Below are positions 9,376 through 17,732 of a stretch of 64,000 nucleotides of DNA, piece after piece. The position numbers and the translations under genes were made by a program. Position 1 is the first letter of the stretch; every line of letters begins with the position of its first letter. Below the pieces are notes generated by a model that searched no databases, was not told the origin of the DNA, and worked only from the letters and a program-made list of their open reading frames with translations. Source of the DNA: Thiolinea disciformis DSM 14473 (lineage in GTDB: Bacteria > Pseudomonadota > Gammaproteobacteria > Thiotrichales > Thiotrichaceae); assembly GCF_000371925.1 (NCBI RefSeq), contig NZ_AQVE01000020.1:1-64000 (forward strand), given 5' to 3'.

Positions 9376-10580
9376 GTGGTTTTCGCCAAAACTTTTTCCA
9401 CAATATACTGCCCAATCGGTAAGGCTGAAGTTGCCGCCGGTGAAGGCGCATTACACACATGAAGGCTATGAGTGCTTTCTGCAAATAGAAAGTCATGTAC
9501 TAGCGTACCATCTTTTAAAACCGCTTGCGCACGAATACCTGCAGGATAGGGTAATAAGTCACTCACTTGAATTGGTGGGCAGTATTTTTGTACTTCTTTG
9601 ATATAACCTGATTTGAACCACGAATTGTAGGTTTCATGTAAGCCAGTTTTCCAATGCTTTTTTAGTACTTTCCAGAAACCACTAAAATCCAACATTTCAA
9701 GTGTATCGGCTAGACTGAAATTCCAATGGCCATAGCCTTCACGTTTCCAGCCTTGGACCGCATTAGGGCCTACTGTGACTGAACCATCTATCATACGCGT
9801 TAAATGCACACCCAAAAATGGCAAGTCAGGATCAGGAATTGGGTAGATTAAATGCTTGACGATCTGATTATGCTTAGCAGCCAGTCGATAATACTCCCCC
9901 CGAAAGGGGATAATTTGGAACTCTGTTTCTAAATTCATCATACGAGTAATACGATCAGCCTGCAGACCAGCACAACTCACAATAAAATTAGCTTGTAAGG
10001 TTTCGATATGTTGGTTTCTAACAAGTTTGGCTTCTACAGAATCAATTTTCTCACTTAGACTGACGAGCTGGGTTCCCAGCAGAATTTTTCCGCCTAATGC
10101 TATAAATTGCTGCGCTATTTTTTTGGAAATTTCGCGATAACTTACGATGCCTGTGCTAGCAACTAGAATGGCACCAATCCCAGTAATATTTGGCTCTTGT
10201 ATTTTTAACTCACGCTCATTTAACCATTCGACTGCTAGGCCATTTGTTTGAGCGCGTTGAAAGAGGGATTCCATGCGTTGATATTCGACTTCATTCGTAG
10301 CTACTAACAACTTGCCGCATTGATTAAAGGGTATTTGATGCTCGCGGCAAAACTGGATGGTAGCTGCAGAGCCTTCGCGACAGAATTTGGCTTTTAAACT
10401 AGTAGGCGGGTAGTAAATCCCTGCATGAATAACACCACTATTATGGCCTGTTTGATGTTGCGCTAGTTCGGTTTCTTTTTCGATTAATACAATATTTTTG
10501 TGCGGTAAGCGCTGCTGTAATTGCCATGCTGTAGAAAGGCCAACAATGCCTCCACCGATAATGAGATAGTCGTAAGTCAT
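9372..10580 (-). CDS. lhgO: L-2-hydroxyglutarate oxidase/dehydrogenase
   Basis: FAD enzyme oxidising L-2-hydroxyglutarate to 2-oxoglutarate, feeding electrons to the membrane quinone pool in E. coli. The sequence opens with the dinucleotide-binding motif YLIIGGGIVGLSTAWQL, then HNSGVIHAGIYY, a hallmark of the LhgO/YgaF group, FRGEYYRL, FLGVHLTRMIDGSVTVGPNA and, at the end, HVCNAPSPAATSALPIG. Length 402 is usual. It stands alone between convergent and divergent neighbours; the csiD/gab partners of E. coli are not beside it. Confidence 0.88.
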   Translation of the reverse strand: MTYDYLIIGGGIVGLSTAWQLQQRLPHKNIVLIEKETELAQHQTGHNSGVIHAGIYYPPTSLKAKFCREGSAATIQFCREHQIPFNQCGKLLVATNEVEYQRMESLFQRAQTNGLAVEWLNERELKIQEPNITGIGAILVASTGIVSYREISKKIAQQFIALGGKILLGTQLVSLSEKIDSVEAKLVRNQHIETLQANFIVSCAGLQADRITRMMNLETEFQIIPFRGEYYRLAAKHNQIVKHLIYPIPDPDLPFLGVHLTRMIDGSVTVGPNAVQGWKREGYGHWNFSLADTLEMLDFSGFWKVLKKHWKTGLHETYNSWFKSGYIKEVQKYCPPIQVSDLLPYPAGIRAQAVLKDGTLVHDFLFAESTHSLHVCNAPSPAATSALPIGQYIVEKVLAKTT

Positions 10581-10754
10581 AAAAATCTTGCCCCCAGAAA
10601 AGTGATATTTAGTTTAACCTCATTTGGGGGTGAGCTCACGGTTTTAGCTGATTTAAAAGCTCAATTGCCCCACTAAAATTCGTCTGATTTGCCTCCATCC
10701 TTAGCACTCCTCTATGCTGCGCAACATTCTCGAACCACCGAAGGACAATCAAAA

Positions 10755-11816
10755 ATGTTGCTTGAACCCGTAAAGCTGGGCGCTCTAACGCTACAAAACC
10801 GTGCCATTATGGCGCCTTTGACCCGTTCGCGTGCGGTCGGGCATTTACCCAATAAATTGATGGCTGAATACTATGGGCAGCGAGCCACGGCGGGTCTAAT
10901 CATCACGGAGTGCACCATGATTTTGCCGAATACTTCAGCCTTTATTGCCGAACCTGGGATTTATGCACCCGAGCAAATCGCTGCATGGAAAGCCACGACG
11001 GATGCAGTACACACCAAAGGTGGTAAGATTTTTATGCAGATTTGGCACGCCGGTCGCGCAGCACATCCGGATATGAATAATGGTGAGCAGCCCGTTTCGG
11101 CGAGCGCCATTGCCATCGAAGGCCAAACCCATACACCAAAAGGTAAGGCCGACTATGTCGTACCACGCGCTTTAAGGGATGAAGAAATTCCAGCGATTGT
11201 GGCTGCTTTTGCGCAAGCTGCACGTAATGCACGTGAGGCAGGTTTTGATGGAGTGGAAGTGCATGGTGCAAATGGTTATTTAATTGACCAGTTCTTGCGT
11301 GACGGTTCGAATCAGCGTAGCGGCAATTATGGCGGCTCAATGGAAAACCGTGCGCGTTTATTGTTTGAAGTGTTGGAGGCGGTATCAGCGGCTATTGGCA
11401 GTGATCGTGTCGGTCTGCGTTTGTCTTTGTTGAATAGCTATAACAGCATGATCGACAGTCAACCCTTGGCGTTGGCACAATTCTTAGCAGAACGCTTGAA
11501 CCAGTTTAACCTAGCCTATGTGCATGTTATGCGTGCGGATTTCTTTGGAGTGCAACACGGCGATGTAATGACTGTGTTCCGTGCCCATTATCAAGGTAGT
11601 TTGATTGGGAATATGGGCTATAGCGCTACGGAAGCAGAGCAAGCCATTCAAGACAATCAATTGGATGCCGTGGCTTTTGGTACCGGTTTCTTAGCCAATC
11701 CTGATTTTGTACAACGTATTCGGCTCAATGCCGCAATGAATACGCCTGACCCAGCGACCTTTTATACCCAAGGGGCAGAAGGTTATACTGACTATCCGAG
11801 TTTGCCACAAAGCTAG
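10755..11816 (+). CDS. nemA: Old Yellow Enzyme, N-ethylmaleimide-reductase type
   Basis: FMN-dependent NAD(P)H ene-reductase acting on alpha,beta-unsaturated carbonyls and related electrophiles. Family motifs: LGALTLQNRAIMAPLTRSRA, IWHAGRAAHPDM (active-site His and neighbours), GVEVHGANGYLIDQFLRD, and NYGGSMENRARLLFEV. The frame is open from 10689, but AAGGA at 10741-10745 and homology (MLLEPVKLG) put the start at ATG 10755, giving 353 residues. The NemR-type repressor found beside nemA in E. coli is not here. The stop TAG overlaps the GTG of the acetyltransferase gene by one base. Confidence 0.85.
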   Translation: MLLEPVKLGALTLQNRAIMAPLTRSRAVGHLPNKLMAEYYGQRATAGLIITECTMILPNTSAFIAEPGIYAPEQIAAWKATTDAVHTKGGKIFMQIWHAGRAAHPDMNNGEQPVSASAIAIEGQTHTPKGKADYVVPRALRDEEIPAIVAAFAQAARNAREAGFDGVEVHGANGYLIDQFLRDGSNQRSGNYGGSMENRARLLFEVLEAVSAAIGSDRVGLRLSLLNSYNSMIDSQPLALAQFLAERLNQFNLAYVHVMRADFFGVQHGDVMTVFRAHYQGSLIGNMGYSATEAEQAIQDNQLDAVAFGTGFLANPDFVQRIRLNAAMNTPDPATFYTQGAEGYTDYPSLPQS

Positions 11817-12322
11817 TGGATATGCCGAACGCTGCTTTAGCATCAGTAAGCCTTGTGCTTGCTGATTATCATAATCCGCTACATGGCGCGCATTTGCTTC
11901 AATTACTGGATGAATATGCGCGTCATCCTATGGGCGGGGGTCATGCTTTGACGCTGCAAGCGCATGAGCAACTGCTTGGAAAACTTGCGGCTATTCCAAA
12001 TGCTTTTAGTGTGTTGGCTTATTGTGGTAATCAACCTGTAGGCTTAGCCAATTGTTTTCAAGGTTTTTCCACCTTCAAATGCCAGCCGCTGATTAATATT
12101 CATGATCTAGTGGTGACGGAATCGCACAGAGGTCAGGGTGTTGTTAAATTATTAGTGAATAAAATTGAAGCGGTAGCGCGTGAACGGGATTGTTGCAAAA
12201 TAACGCTGGAAGTACTGCAAGGTAATAGATCAGCCCAGCAGGCGTATCGCAAACTAGGCTTTGAAAGTTATGAGCTCGATCCTGAGATAGGCATTGCCAT
12301 GTTTTGGGAGAAATATCTTTAA
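11816..12322 (+). CDS. GNAT-family N-acetyltransferase
   Basis: Acetyl-CoA-dependent acyltransferase, substrate unknown. The core motif for CoA binding is seen in HDLVVTESHRGQGVVKLLV (R-G-Q-G-V-V-K), followed by a second conserved strand LEVLQGNRSAQQAYRKLGFE. The start could be GTG 11816 (overlapping the previous stop as TAGTG) or ATG 11822; neither has a strong ribosome site, and the overlap argues for coupled translation. Its stop shares the TTAA at 12319-12322 with the convergent ABC exporter gene. Confidence 0.8.
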   Translation: MDMPNAALASVSLVLADYHNPLHGAHLLQLLDEYARHPMGGGHALTLQAHEQLLGKLAAIPNAFSVLAYCGNQPVGLANCFQGFSTFKCQPLINIHDLVVTESHRGQGVVKLLVNKIEAVARERDCCKITLEVLQGNRSAQQAYRKLGFESYELDPEIGIAMFWEKYL

Positions 12323-14070
12323 TCTGCCAAAAATTCACCGCTTTGATGCTGCCACATACGATAATAATGGCCTTGCTGTTCTAGCAACTCCTGATGCGTG
12401 CCTTGCTCAATAATATGGCCTTGATCGAGCACAATAATGCGATCCATCCGTAAGATTGTTGCTAGGCGATGCGCAATGACAATCGCGGTTTTATCTTGAA
12501 TCAGCTCAAAAATCGCGACTTGAATATCTTGTTCGGTAATCGAATCTAAAGCACTGGTGGCCTCATCCAAGACCACAATCGGTGCATCTTCCAAGAAGGC
12601 ACGCGCAATCGCCACACGCTGTTTTTCTCCCCCTGATAGTTTCACGCCCCGTTCGCCCACCAAGGTATCAAAGCCTTGTGGTAATCGCTCAATAAACTCT
12701 AAAGCACGTGCTTTCTGAGCTACATGGCGCAATTGCTCATCGCTAACTTCTTTGTCCAAAGCAATATTGTCTCGAATACTGCGATGAAATAATTCGGGCT
12801 GTTGCGGAATCAAGGAGATTTGCGTGCGCAATGAATGGAGGGTGAAATTTTTCGCATCGATTCCATCAAATAATACTTGTCCGGTTTGTGGGTCGATAAA
12901 GCGGAAGAGTAATTTGGTCAGTGAGGTTTTGCCTGATCCCGAATGTCCCACCAACGCCACTTTCTCGCCTGCACGAATGGTCAAATCAAATTGCTCGAAT
13001 AAAGTGTCTGGGCCTTCTTTGACATTGTAGCGAAAACCAATATTGCGAAACTCAATTTGCCCTTGGCTAATCTTATGCGATTGTGTGGTGGGTGCATCCT
13101 CTTCCAAATCGACCTGACGAAAAACTTCCGCCATTTCCCGTGCATCGGCAATGGCAGTAAAGAAGGCGCGAAAGTTACGTCCAAAATCCCACATGCGATT
13201 AATCAATACCAAAATAATCGACTGAAATAAGACATACTCACCGATTTCAAAATGACCTTCACGCCATTCGCTGATCATGGCATAAACCAGCGCTAACTCA
13301 AGGGCAAATGTTAACGCACCTTGCACACCAAAGTTCACAAACTCCAGCAACCAAGCGATGCGACGGGCGCGATATAAGGAATCAGCCGTATTACTGACGC
13401 GTTGGCTTTCTTGGGTTTCTAGGGCAAAACTCTTAACAATAAAAATATTGGAAATATTGTCCGCATAAATACCGGCTAGTTTAGAGTCCCATGCGGCAGT
13501 ACGCTCATTATACTTAAGTTTCCAAATAGAAAATCCTATGCTCCAGACTAGAAATAAGCCAATCCATGTCAGAAAATAAAGTGAGAAAGTCGGCTGTTGT
13601 TGGTAAAAGATAATAAAGGAAACGGTAATCGCTAAGGTATTGCTCATTAATTGGAAAATGAGCCAATCCATTATGGCTTCAAAAGAACGGGTGAAGCGCG
13701 TTGCTTGTTTAACAAGGCTGCCCGCAAAATTATTTTCAAAGAAGCTATAACGCTGTTTCAGCACCACTTGGAAATTGCGTTTGTCCAATAAGTTCATGCC
13801 ACCAGCTTCAAAAGGTACAACGGCGATTTCGACCAGACGCCAGCTTAGCCAAATAGCCAAATAGCACAGCGCAATCATACTTAAGGCATAAAATAATTGT
13901 TGCTCAACCAAGGCGCTGAACGGTGCCGCTAGGCCATTCGCGACGTCTTTATAAAATAGGGGTACGATAATAGTAATTAAATTGGCGCTCGCCACACTGA
14001 GGATAGTTAACAAAAACCACCATTTTTTTTGCCAAATGACGCGTCCATATTCGCGAAATAAAATATCCAT
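12319..14070 (-). CDS. ABC exporter half-transporter (fused membrane and ATPase domains)
   Basis: 583 residues: an N-terminal type I exporter membrane domain (about 1-330, several hydrophobic helices) and a C-terminal ATPase domain. Walker A GHSGSGKTS, signature LSGGEKQRVAIARAF, Walker B IVVLDEATSALD and the switch histidine in AIVIAHRLAT are intact, so it should be active as a homodimer or with a partner. It resembles lipid or drug exporters, but the substrate is not evident. It begins one base after the CorA stop and so belongs to the same operon as CorA and the small membrane protein. Confidence 0.85.
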   Translation of the reverse strand: MDILFREYGRVIWQKKWWFLLTILSVASANLITIIVPLFYKDVANGLAAPFSALVEQQLFYALSMIALCYLAIWLSWRLVEIAVVPFEAGGMNLLDKRNFQVVLKQRYSFFENNFAGSLVKQATRFTRSFEAIMDWLIFQLMSNTLAITVSFIIFYQQQPTFSLYFLTWIGLFLVWSIGFSIWKLKYNERTAAWDSKLAGIYADNISNIFIVKSFALETQESQRVSNTADSLYRARRIAWLLEFVNFGVQGALTFALELALVYAMISEWREGHFEIGEYVLFQSIILVLINRMWDFGRNFRAFFTAIADAREMAEVFRQVDLEEDAPTTQSHKISQGQIEFRNIGFRYNVKEGPDTLFEQFDLTIRAGEKVALVGHSGSGKTSLTKLLFRFIDPQTGQVLFDGIDAKNFTLHSLRTQISLIPQQPELFHRSIRDNIALDKEVSDEQLRHVAQKARALEFIERLPQGFDTLVGERGVKLSGGEKQRVAIARAFLEDAPIVVLDEATSALDSITEQDIQVAIFELIQDKTAIVIAHRLATILRMDRIIVLDQGHIIEQGTHQELLEQQGHYYRMWQHQSGEFLAD

Positions 14071-14071
14071 A

Positions 14072-15052
14072 TTATAACCAGCGTTTTAATCTCAGGACGA
14101 CCAGAATACTAATAACGATAGTGCTCATGGCGCCCAGCATAATCCAAAAGCCAGCCGTATTTCTTAAGCCGGGCATCCATTCAAAATTCATCCCATAAAT
14201 ACCGGCCAATAAGTTTAAAGGTAGAAAAATAACCGAAGCAATGGTGAGTACCCGTATAATCTCATTCGTGCGTTGATTGGTAGCCGAAAAATAAATTTGT
14301 ACTAGATTTTCTAAATCACTTTGTAGCGCGGTGGCATCGCGATTAACACGACTAAAATGTTCCAAAATATCACTCAAGCGTGCCATCACGCGGGATTCGA
14401 CAACTAGCTCGCTTTCATCAATCCACTCATCCAGTGCTTCTTCCTGTGGTTCGATGATATTGAGGCGATAATTACGTAATTGGGTGCTAGCATTGACTAA
14501 GGCTGGCCAGTCGCGAAACACATTATTATTGTCTAATAGTTGATGTTGCCAATGGTGCATTTGTTGCCCAAATGGGGCACGTAGTGCGAGGTATTGATCG
14601 GTTAGCCAGCTCAATAAACGTGAAGCAATATCCATAGTGCTTAACGGTGCTTTTAGGCGGCCTTGTTTGAGCCAGCGTTCGCGCAATAGCTGAAAGCTCG
14701 TTTGTGTGGTGCTATGGCGCGTAATCAGTAAGCACTCTCGCATAAAAAAAACGATAGGTGCTGTTTCGACTTGAAAATTTCCAGCTTGTAAAGCCGTGTG
14801 GGTGAGTGCTCGATACACCAACATGTCATAGTCATCGGTATTATCGAAAAAGGGTGGATGCAAAGGATTATTCGCATCTCTGCTGTGCTGTTCATCTAGG
14901 TTCAGTTGAAAAGCCACCTCGATCTCAGCTTCCCAAGCTTCATCGGATGGATAAATATCAACCCATATAAGCCCATCCTTGCGTTGACTCGCCTCCGCAA
15001 GGCTCACCGTCTGAATGAGTTGATGGATCGGGTCGAAATAAACAGCATCCAT
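14072..15052 (-). CDS. CorA-family divalent metal transporter
   Basis: 326 residues with a long acidic N-terminal cytoplasmic part and two C-terminal membrane helices. The pore signature GMN is at 287-289, in GIYGMNFEWMPGL, with the first helix before it (SVIFLPLNLLAG) and the second after it. Proteins of this family carry magnesium, cobalt or zinc; the GMNFEWMP loop does not settle which. It lies between the 64-residue membrane protein (16 bases upstream) and the ABC exporter (one base downstream), forming a tight three-gene operon. Confidence 0.88.
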   Translation of the reverse strand: MDAVYFDPIHQLIQTVSLAEASQRKDGLIWVDIYPSDEAWEAEIEVAFQLNLDEQHSRDANNPLHPPFFDNTDDYDMLVYRALTHTALQAGNFQVETAPIVFFMRECLLITRHSTTQTSFQLLRERWLKQGRLKAPLSTMDIASRLLSWLTDQYLALRAPFGQQMHHWQHQLLDNNNVFRDWPALVNASTQLRNYRLNIIEPQEEALDEWIDESELVVESRVMARLSDILEHFSRVNRDATALQSDLENLVQIYFSATNQRTNEIIRVLTIASVIFLPLNLLAGIYGMNFEWMPGLRNTAGFWIMLGAMSTIVISILVVLRLKRWL

Positions 15053-15068
15053 TGCGCAAGCTCCTACA

Positions 15069-15263
15069 TTAGCCCAATAACAAGATGAGTAATAAACCAG
15101 CCAGCAAATAATAAGAGCCGAAGCTAAACGACAGTGGGCGTTTAAAGCTGTCGGGCACTAAGGGCTCTAGGGTGGGAAAGAAATGACGGGCTGCGCCAAT
15201 TGTCACAGCAGCGACTCCCATTAGAATTAGGAATACAGCAATAGAAAGCAATAAATGGGTCAT
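15069..15263 (-). CDS. Small two-helix membrane protein
   Basis: 64 residues, two hydrophobic segments (about 2-26 and 47-63) joined by a short loop with LEPLVPDSFKRP. No motif is recognised. It is first in the operon with CorA and the ABC exporter, so it may help or regulate one of them, which is inference only. The length and the strand-consistent spacing make it a credible gene. Confidence 0.6.
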   Translation of the reverse strand: MTHLLLSIAVFLILMGVAAVTIGAARHFFPTLEPLVPDSFKRPLSFSFGSYYLLAGLLLILLLG

Positions 15264-15420
15264 AAGTACAGTGCAGGCTTAAGCGGGTTAAAATAGGCGT
15301 GATCATAGCGAATTGTGCTTAAATTTGCTGAATAGCACGCAAATTTATGGTTTAAATAGTTGCGGCTTTTGGTAAAGCATCGCAAGATGTAAGCAAGAAT
15401 TTATGTAGTGAGGAGGGATC

Positions 15421-16254
15421 ATGCAGCCGCAGCACCATTTTGTGACTTGCCTAGACTTAGAAATTCACTATACCAGTTGGGGCAATCCACAATCACCAGC
15501 GGTTATTGCATGGCATGGTTTGACGCGCACGGGGCGTGATTTTGATGAACTGGCTGGTGCTCTTGCTAAAGATTACTTCGTTATTTGTCCGGACACGCCA
15601 GGGCGTGGCTTGTCGCAATGGAGTAACACCCCTGAAATCACCTATACCGTTCCCTTTTATGCCAAGTTGGCATTGGATTTGCTAGATCAATGGCAGATTG
15701 AATCCTGCTATTGGGTAGGTACTTCTATGGGCGGTTTAATCGGCATGGTCGTCGCTGCTATCGCACCAGGTCGTATTCAGCGTATGGTACTCAATGATAT
15801 TGGCCCCGAAGTGCCTTTAGCAGCGGTAGAGCGGATTCGTGATTATGCGGGCTTGCAGCCAGAATTTAATGCTCTGGGTGAATTAGAAGCATGGTTACGT
15901 CAGGTTTATGTACCATTTGGGGAAAATACCGATGTTTTTTGGCAGCGTATGGCCAGAACTTCAGCACGGCGTACAGATGCGGGCAAAATTACCCTGCATT
16001 ATGACCCACGCTTAGTCATCCCCTTTCAACACTATGATGGTGCGACCTTGTGGGATTTATGGCCTTTATTAAGTTGCCCTATCTTGGTGCTGCGGGGTGA
16101 GTATTCGGATGTGTTATTACCGGAACATCTTGAGCGAATGTTGCAAGAAAACCAATCGGCTCAAGCGATAACGATACCGAAGGTGGCTCATGCGCCCACC
16201 TTGGCGAATGCTAAGCAGATTCAACAAGTTGCTGAGTTTCTGGGCAGCGCTTGA
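15421..16254 (+). CDS. Alpha/beta hydrolase
   Basis: 277-residue cytoplasmic alpha/beta hydrolase. Oxyanion motif WHGLTRTGRDFD, strand CPDTPGRGLSQW, nucleophile elbow VGTSMGGLIGM, acid near LRGEYSDVL and histidine in VAHAPTL. The GRGxSxW loop and GTSMGG elbow recur in many proteobacterial hydrolases of unknown substrate. AGGAGG at 15411-15416 supports the ATG. It stands alone, with a probable terminator behind it. Confidence 0.75.
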   Translation: MQPQHHFVTCLDLEIHYTSWGNPQSPAVIAWHGLTRTGRDFDELAGALAKDYFVICPDTPGRGLSQWSNTPEITYTVPFYAKLALDLLDQWQIESCYWVGTSMGGLIGMVVAAIAPGRIQRMVLNDIGPEVPLAAVERIRDYAGLQPEFNALGELEAWLRQVYVPFGENTDVFWQRMARTSARRTDAGKITLHYDPRLVIPFQHYDGATLWDLWPLLSCPILVLRGEYSDVLLPEHLERMLQENQSAQAITIPKVAHAPTLANAKQIQQVAEFLGSA

Positions 16255-16302
16255 ATCAATGAAATGGCTTATTATGATAGCCTATTCAAACTAGGTTTAG
16301 GT

Positions 16303-16350
16303 GTGTTGCGCTTAACTTTTAAGCGTCACACAGGGCTTATTGGTTTTTTT
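16303..16350 (+). terminator. Hairpin with T run after the hydrolase gene
   Basis: GTGTTGCGCTTAA (16303-16315) pairs with TTAAGCGTCACAC (16319-16331) except for a two-base mismatch. A run of seven T (16344-16350) follows after about twelve bases. The gap before the T run makes it an imperfect terminator. Confidence 0.4.
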
Positions 16351-16383
16351 ACAACAAAATTTATTAAATCGACTGAAAAAATA

Positions 16384-16399
16384 TTAAAAGCGCTTTCAA
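16384..16399. promoter_or_regulatory. LacI-family-like operator before the porin gene
   Basis: TTAAAAGCGCTTTCAA is a near-perfect palindrome around a central CG, one base off TTGAAAGCGCTTTCAA, the form bound by LacI-family sugar repressors such as AglR. It lies 152 bases before the porin ATG. A closely related palindrome precedes the glucosidase gene at 17651. Confidence 0.6.
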
Positions 16400-16551
16400 A
16401 GTGTGTTTTAATACTGACTATTGAAAACGACAGTTTGTCCTAGGGAGAGGTGGCTATTGCGATGTCACTATCTATTGGCTTGGGGATGGGCTGGATTCCT
16501 AGTGCTCGGATGGTTATCTGACACATTCATGTAACTTAAAAGGTAAGTGCG

Positions 16552-17517
16552 ATGAAAACGACATTCAAAGTAGGCATTCTGAGCGGTTTAGTAGCTCTCT
16601 TAGCAGCTACGGGCGTACAAGCCGCTGATGGAGATTATTCTAATACCTTCACATTTGGTGGTGATGTAGAACTGGATATAACTTCTCGCTCTCCTTCAGA
16701 TTCAAATGACACCTTTGGTCACGGTGGCCGCATTAAATTAAATGCTGTCGGTCAAGCGAATCGTGGTGATTATTTTGTAAAAGGCGTGGCTCAACCTTTA
16801 GTTCCCTTCAAAGGCAGCGATTTAGGTTATGATGACGTTTATTTTCAATTTGGTCAAAAAATGTGGGATGTGCAATTAGGTCGCTTTGAAGGGATTGATT
16901 TATTCCCTGCTGGTAAAGATACCGTCGTTGAACATGCAGGTGGTTTAGGTCATTACGGTACTAACCATGTACGTGGCCGTAAGGATGATGTTTTACATAC
17001 CGCAGTCCATATTAAACCGTCAGAGGCTGTGCAGGTTGAATTAGGCACCATGTATAAAAAAGATGGTGATGATGATGTAGTCGGTTATCGCCCTGCCGCT
17101 ACTTTCAAAGCAGGCCCTGCAGCCATCCGTGTAGGTGCTGAGAACTTGACTACTACTACCAGTGGTAAAGAAGTAGAGAAAAAAGGCGCTGGTATTTCAG
17201 CAGGTGTTAGTGTTGCGGGCGGTAGTGCTAATCTGAACTATGCTCAAGGTACTAATGATAATGTCGATCATAAGTCTATCGGTGCGAACTTCACGAAAGG
17301 TCCCTTCGGTTTAGGCTATATCCACCATCAGCAAGACGCAACTACAGCTTCTGGCGATGATCCTAAAGTAGATACCATTTACGCAGCTTATTCAGTACCT
17401 TTATTCAGTTTCAAAGACGCTACCGTAACGTTTGCAGGCAGTACTTCTAAAGCTAAGAATGTTACTACGGATGACAAAGTGAATGCCTTCCGTGTTCGCT
17501 TCAACTATGCGTTCTAA
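16552..17517 (+). CDS. Outer-membrane porin, probably for sugars
   Basis: 321 residues. A Sec signal peptide ends at VQA (residue 24). The mature part alternates polar and aromatic residues as in a beta barrel and ends FRVRFNYAF, with the terminal phenylalanine needed for BAM-dependent insertion. No periplasmic coiled-coil extension (as in ScrY) is present. The specificity is inferred from the neighbours: a glucosidase and a sugar-ABC ATPase follow and a matching operator lies upstream, so alpha-glucoside uptake is likely. A strong terminator separates it from the glucosidase gene. The long 5' untranslated part (operator to ATG) holds nothing else I recognise. Confidence 0.75.
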   Translation: MKTTFKVGILSGLVALLAATGVQAADGDYSNTFTFGGDVELDITSRSPSDSNDTFGHGGRIKLNAVGQANRGDYFVKGVAQPLVPFKGSDLGYDDVYFQFGQKMWDVQLGRFEGIDLFPAGKDTVVEHAGGLGHYGTNHVRGRKDDVLHTAVHIKPSEAVQVELGTMYKKDGDDDVVGYRPAATFKAGPAAIRVGAENLTTTTSGKEVEKKGAGISAGVSVAGGSANLNYAQGTNDNVDHKSIGANFTKGPFGLGYIHHQQDATTASGDDPKVDTIYAAYSVPLFSFKDATVTFAGSTSKAKNVTTDDKVNAFRVRFNYAF

Positions 17518-17560
17518 TAAACATACTTAATTTCACAGTTCCCGTTTCACCGAAACTTTT

Positions 17561-17616
17561 GGCTCAACAATTCCAGCCTAACAATAGGCTGGCGTTTGTT
17601 GAGCCGTCATTTTTAT
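17561..17616 (+). terminator. Strong terminator after the porin gene
   Basis: GGCTCAACAA (17561-17570) pairs with TTGTTGAGCC (17596-17605), and inside it CCAGCCTA pairs with TAGGCTGG. TTTTT follows at 17610. The long stem suggests the porin is transcribed at a high level and separately from the glucosidase. Confidence 0.8.
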
Positions 17617-17650
17617 AGCAAACTCCCTCACTGTATTTCTGATACGCACT

Positions 17651-17666
17651 TTCAAAGCGCTTTGAA
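17651..17666. promoter_or_regulatory. Perfect 16-base palindromic operator before the glucosidase gene
   Basis: TTCAAAGCGCTTTGAA is its own reverse complement, with the AAAGCGCTTT core shared with the site before the porin. The form fits a LacI-family repressor. It overlaps the candidate -35 element at 17662-17667, so binding would block transcription. Confidence 0.7.
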
Positions 17667-17689
17667 TTTTGTGCTGATTCCTCTATGAT
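17662..17689 (+). promoter_or_regulatory. Candidate sigma-70 promoter for the glucosidase gene
   Basis: TTGAAT (17662-17667), a 16-base spacer and TATGAT (17684-17689), with the coding start 44 bases further on. The -35 lies within the palindromic operator. Confidence 0.45.
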
Positions 17690-17732
17690 GAGCTTTATTC
17701 AGGAAAGGTAAAGCGGTTTAGGAGAGTGAGTG

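Noticed and set aside
10689-10754. The upstream 22-codon extension of the Old Yellow Enzyme gene
   Set aside because: It has no homology character, and a good ribosome site precedes the later ATG at 10755.
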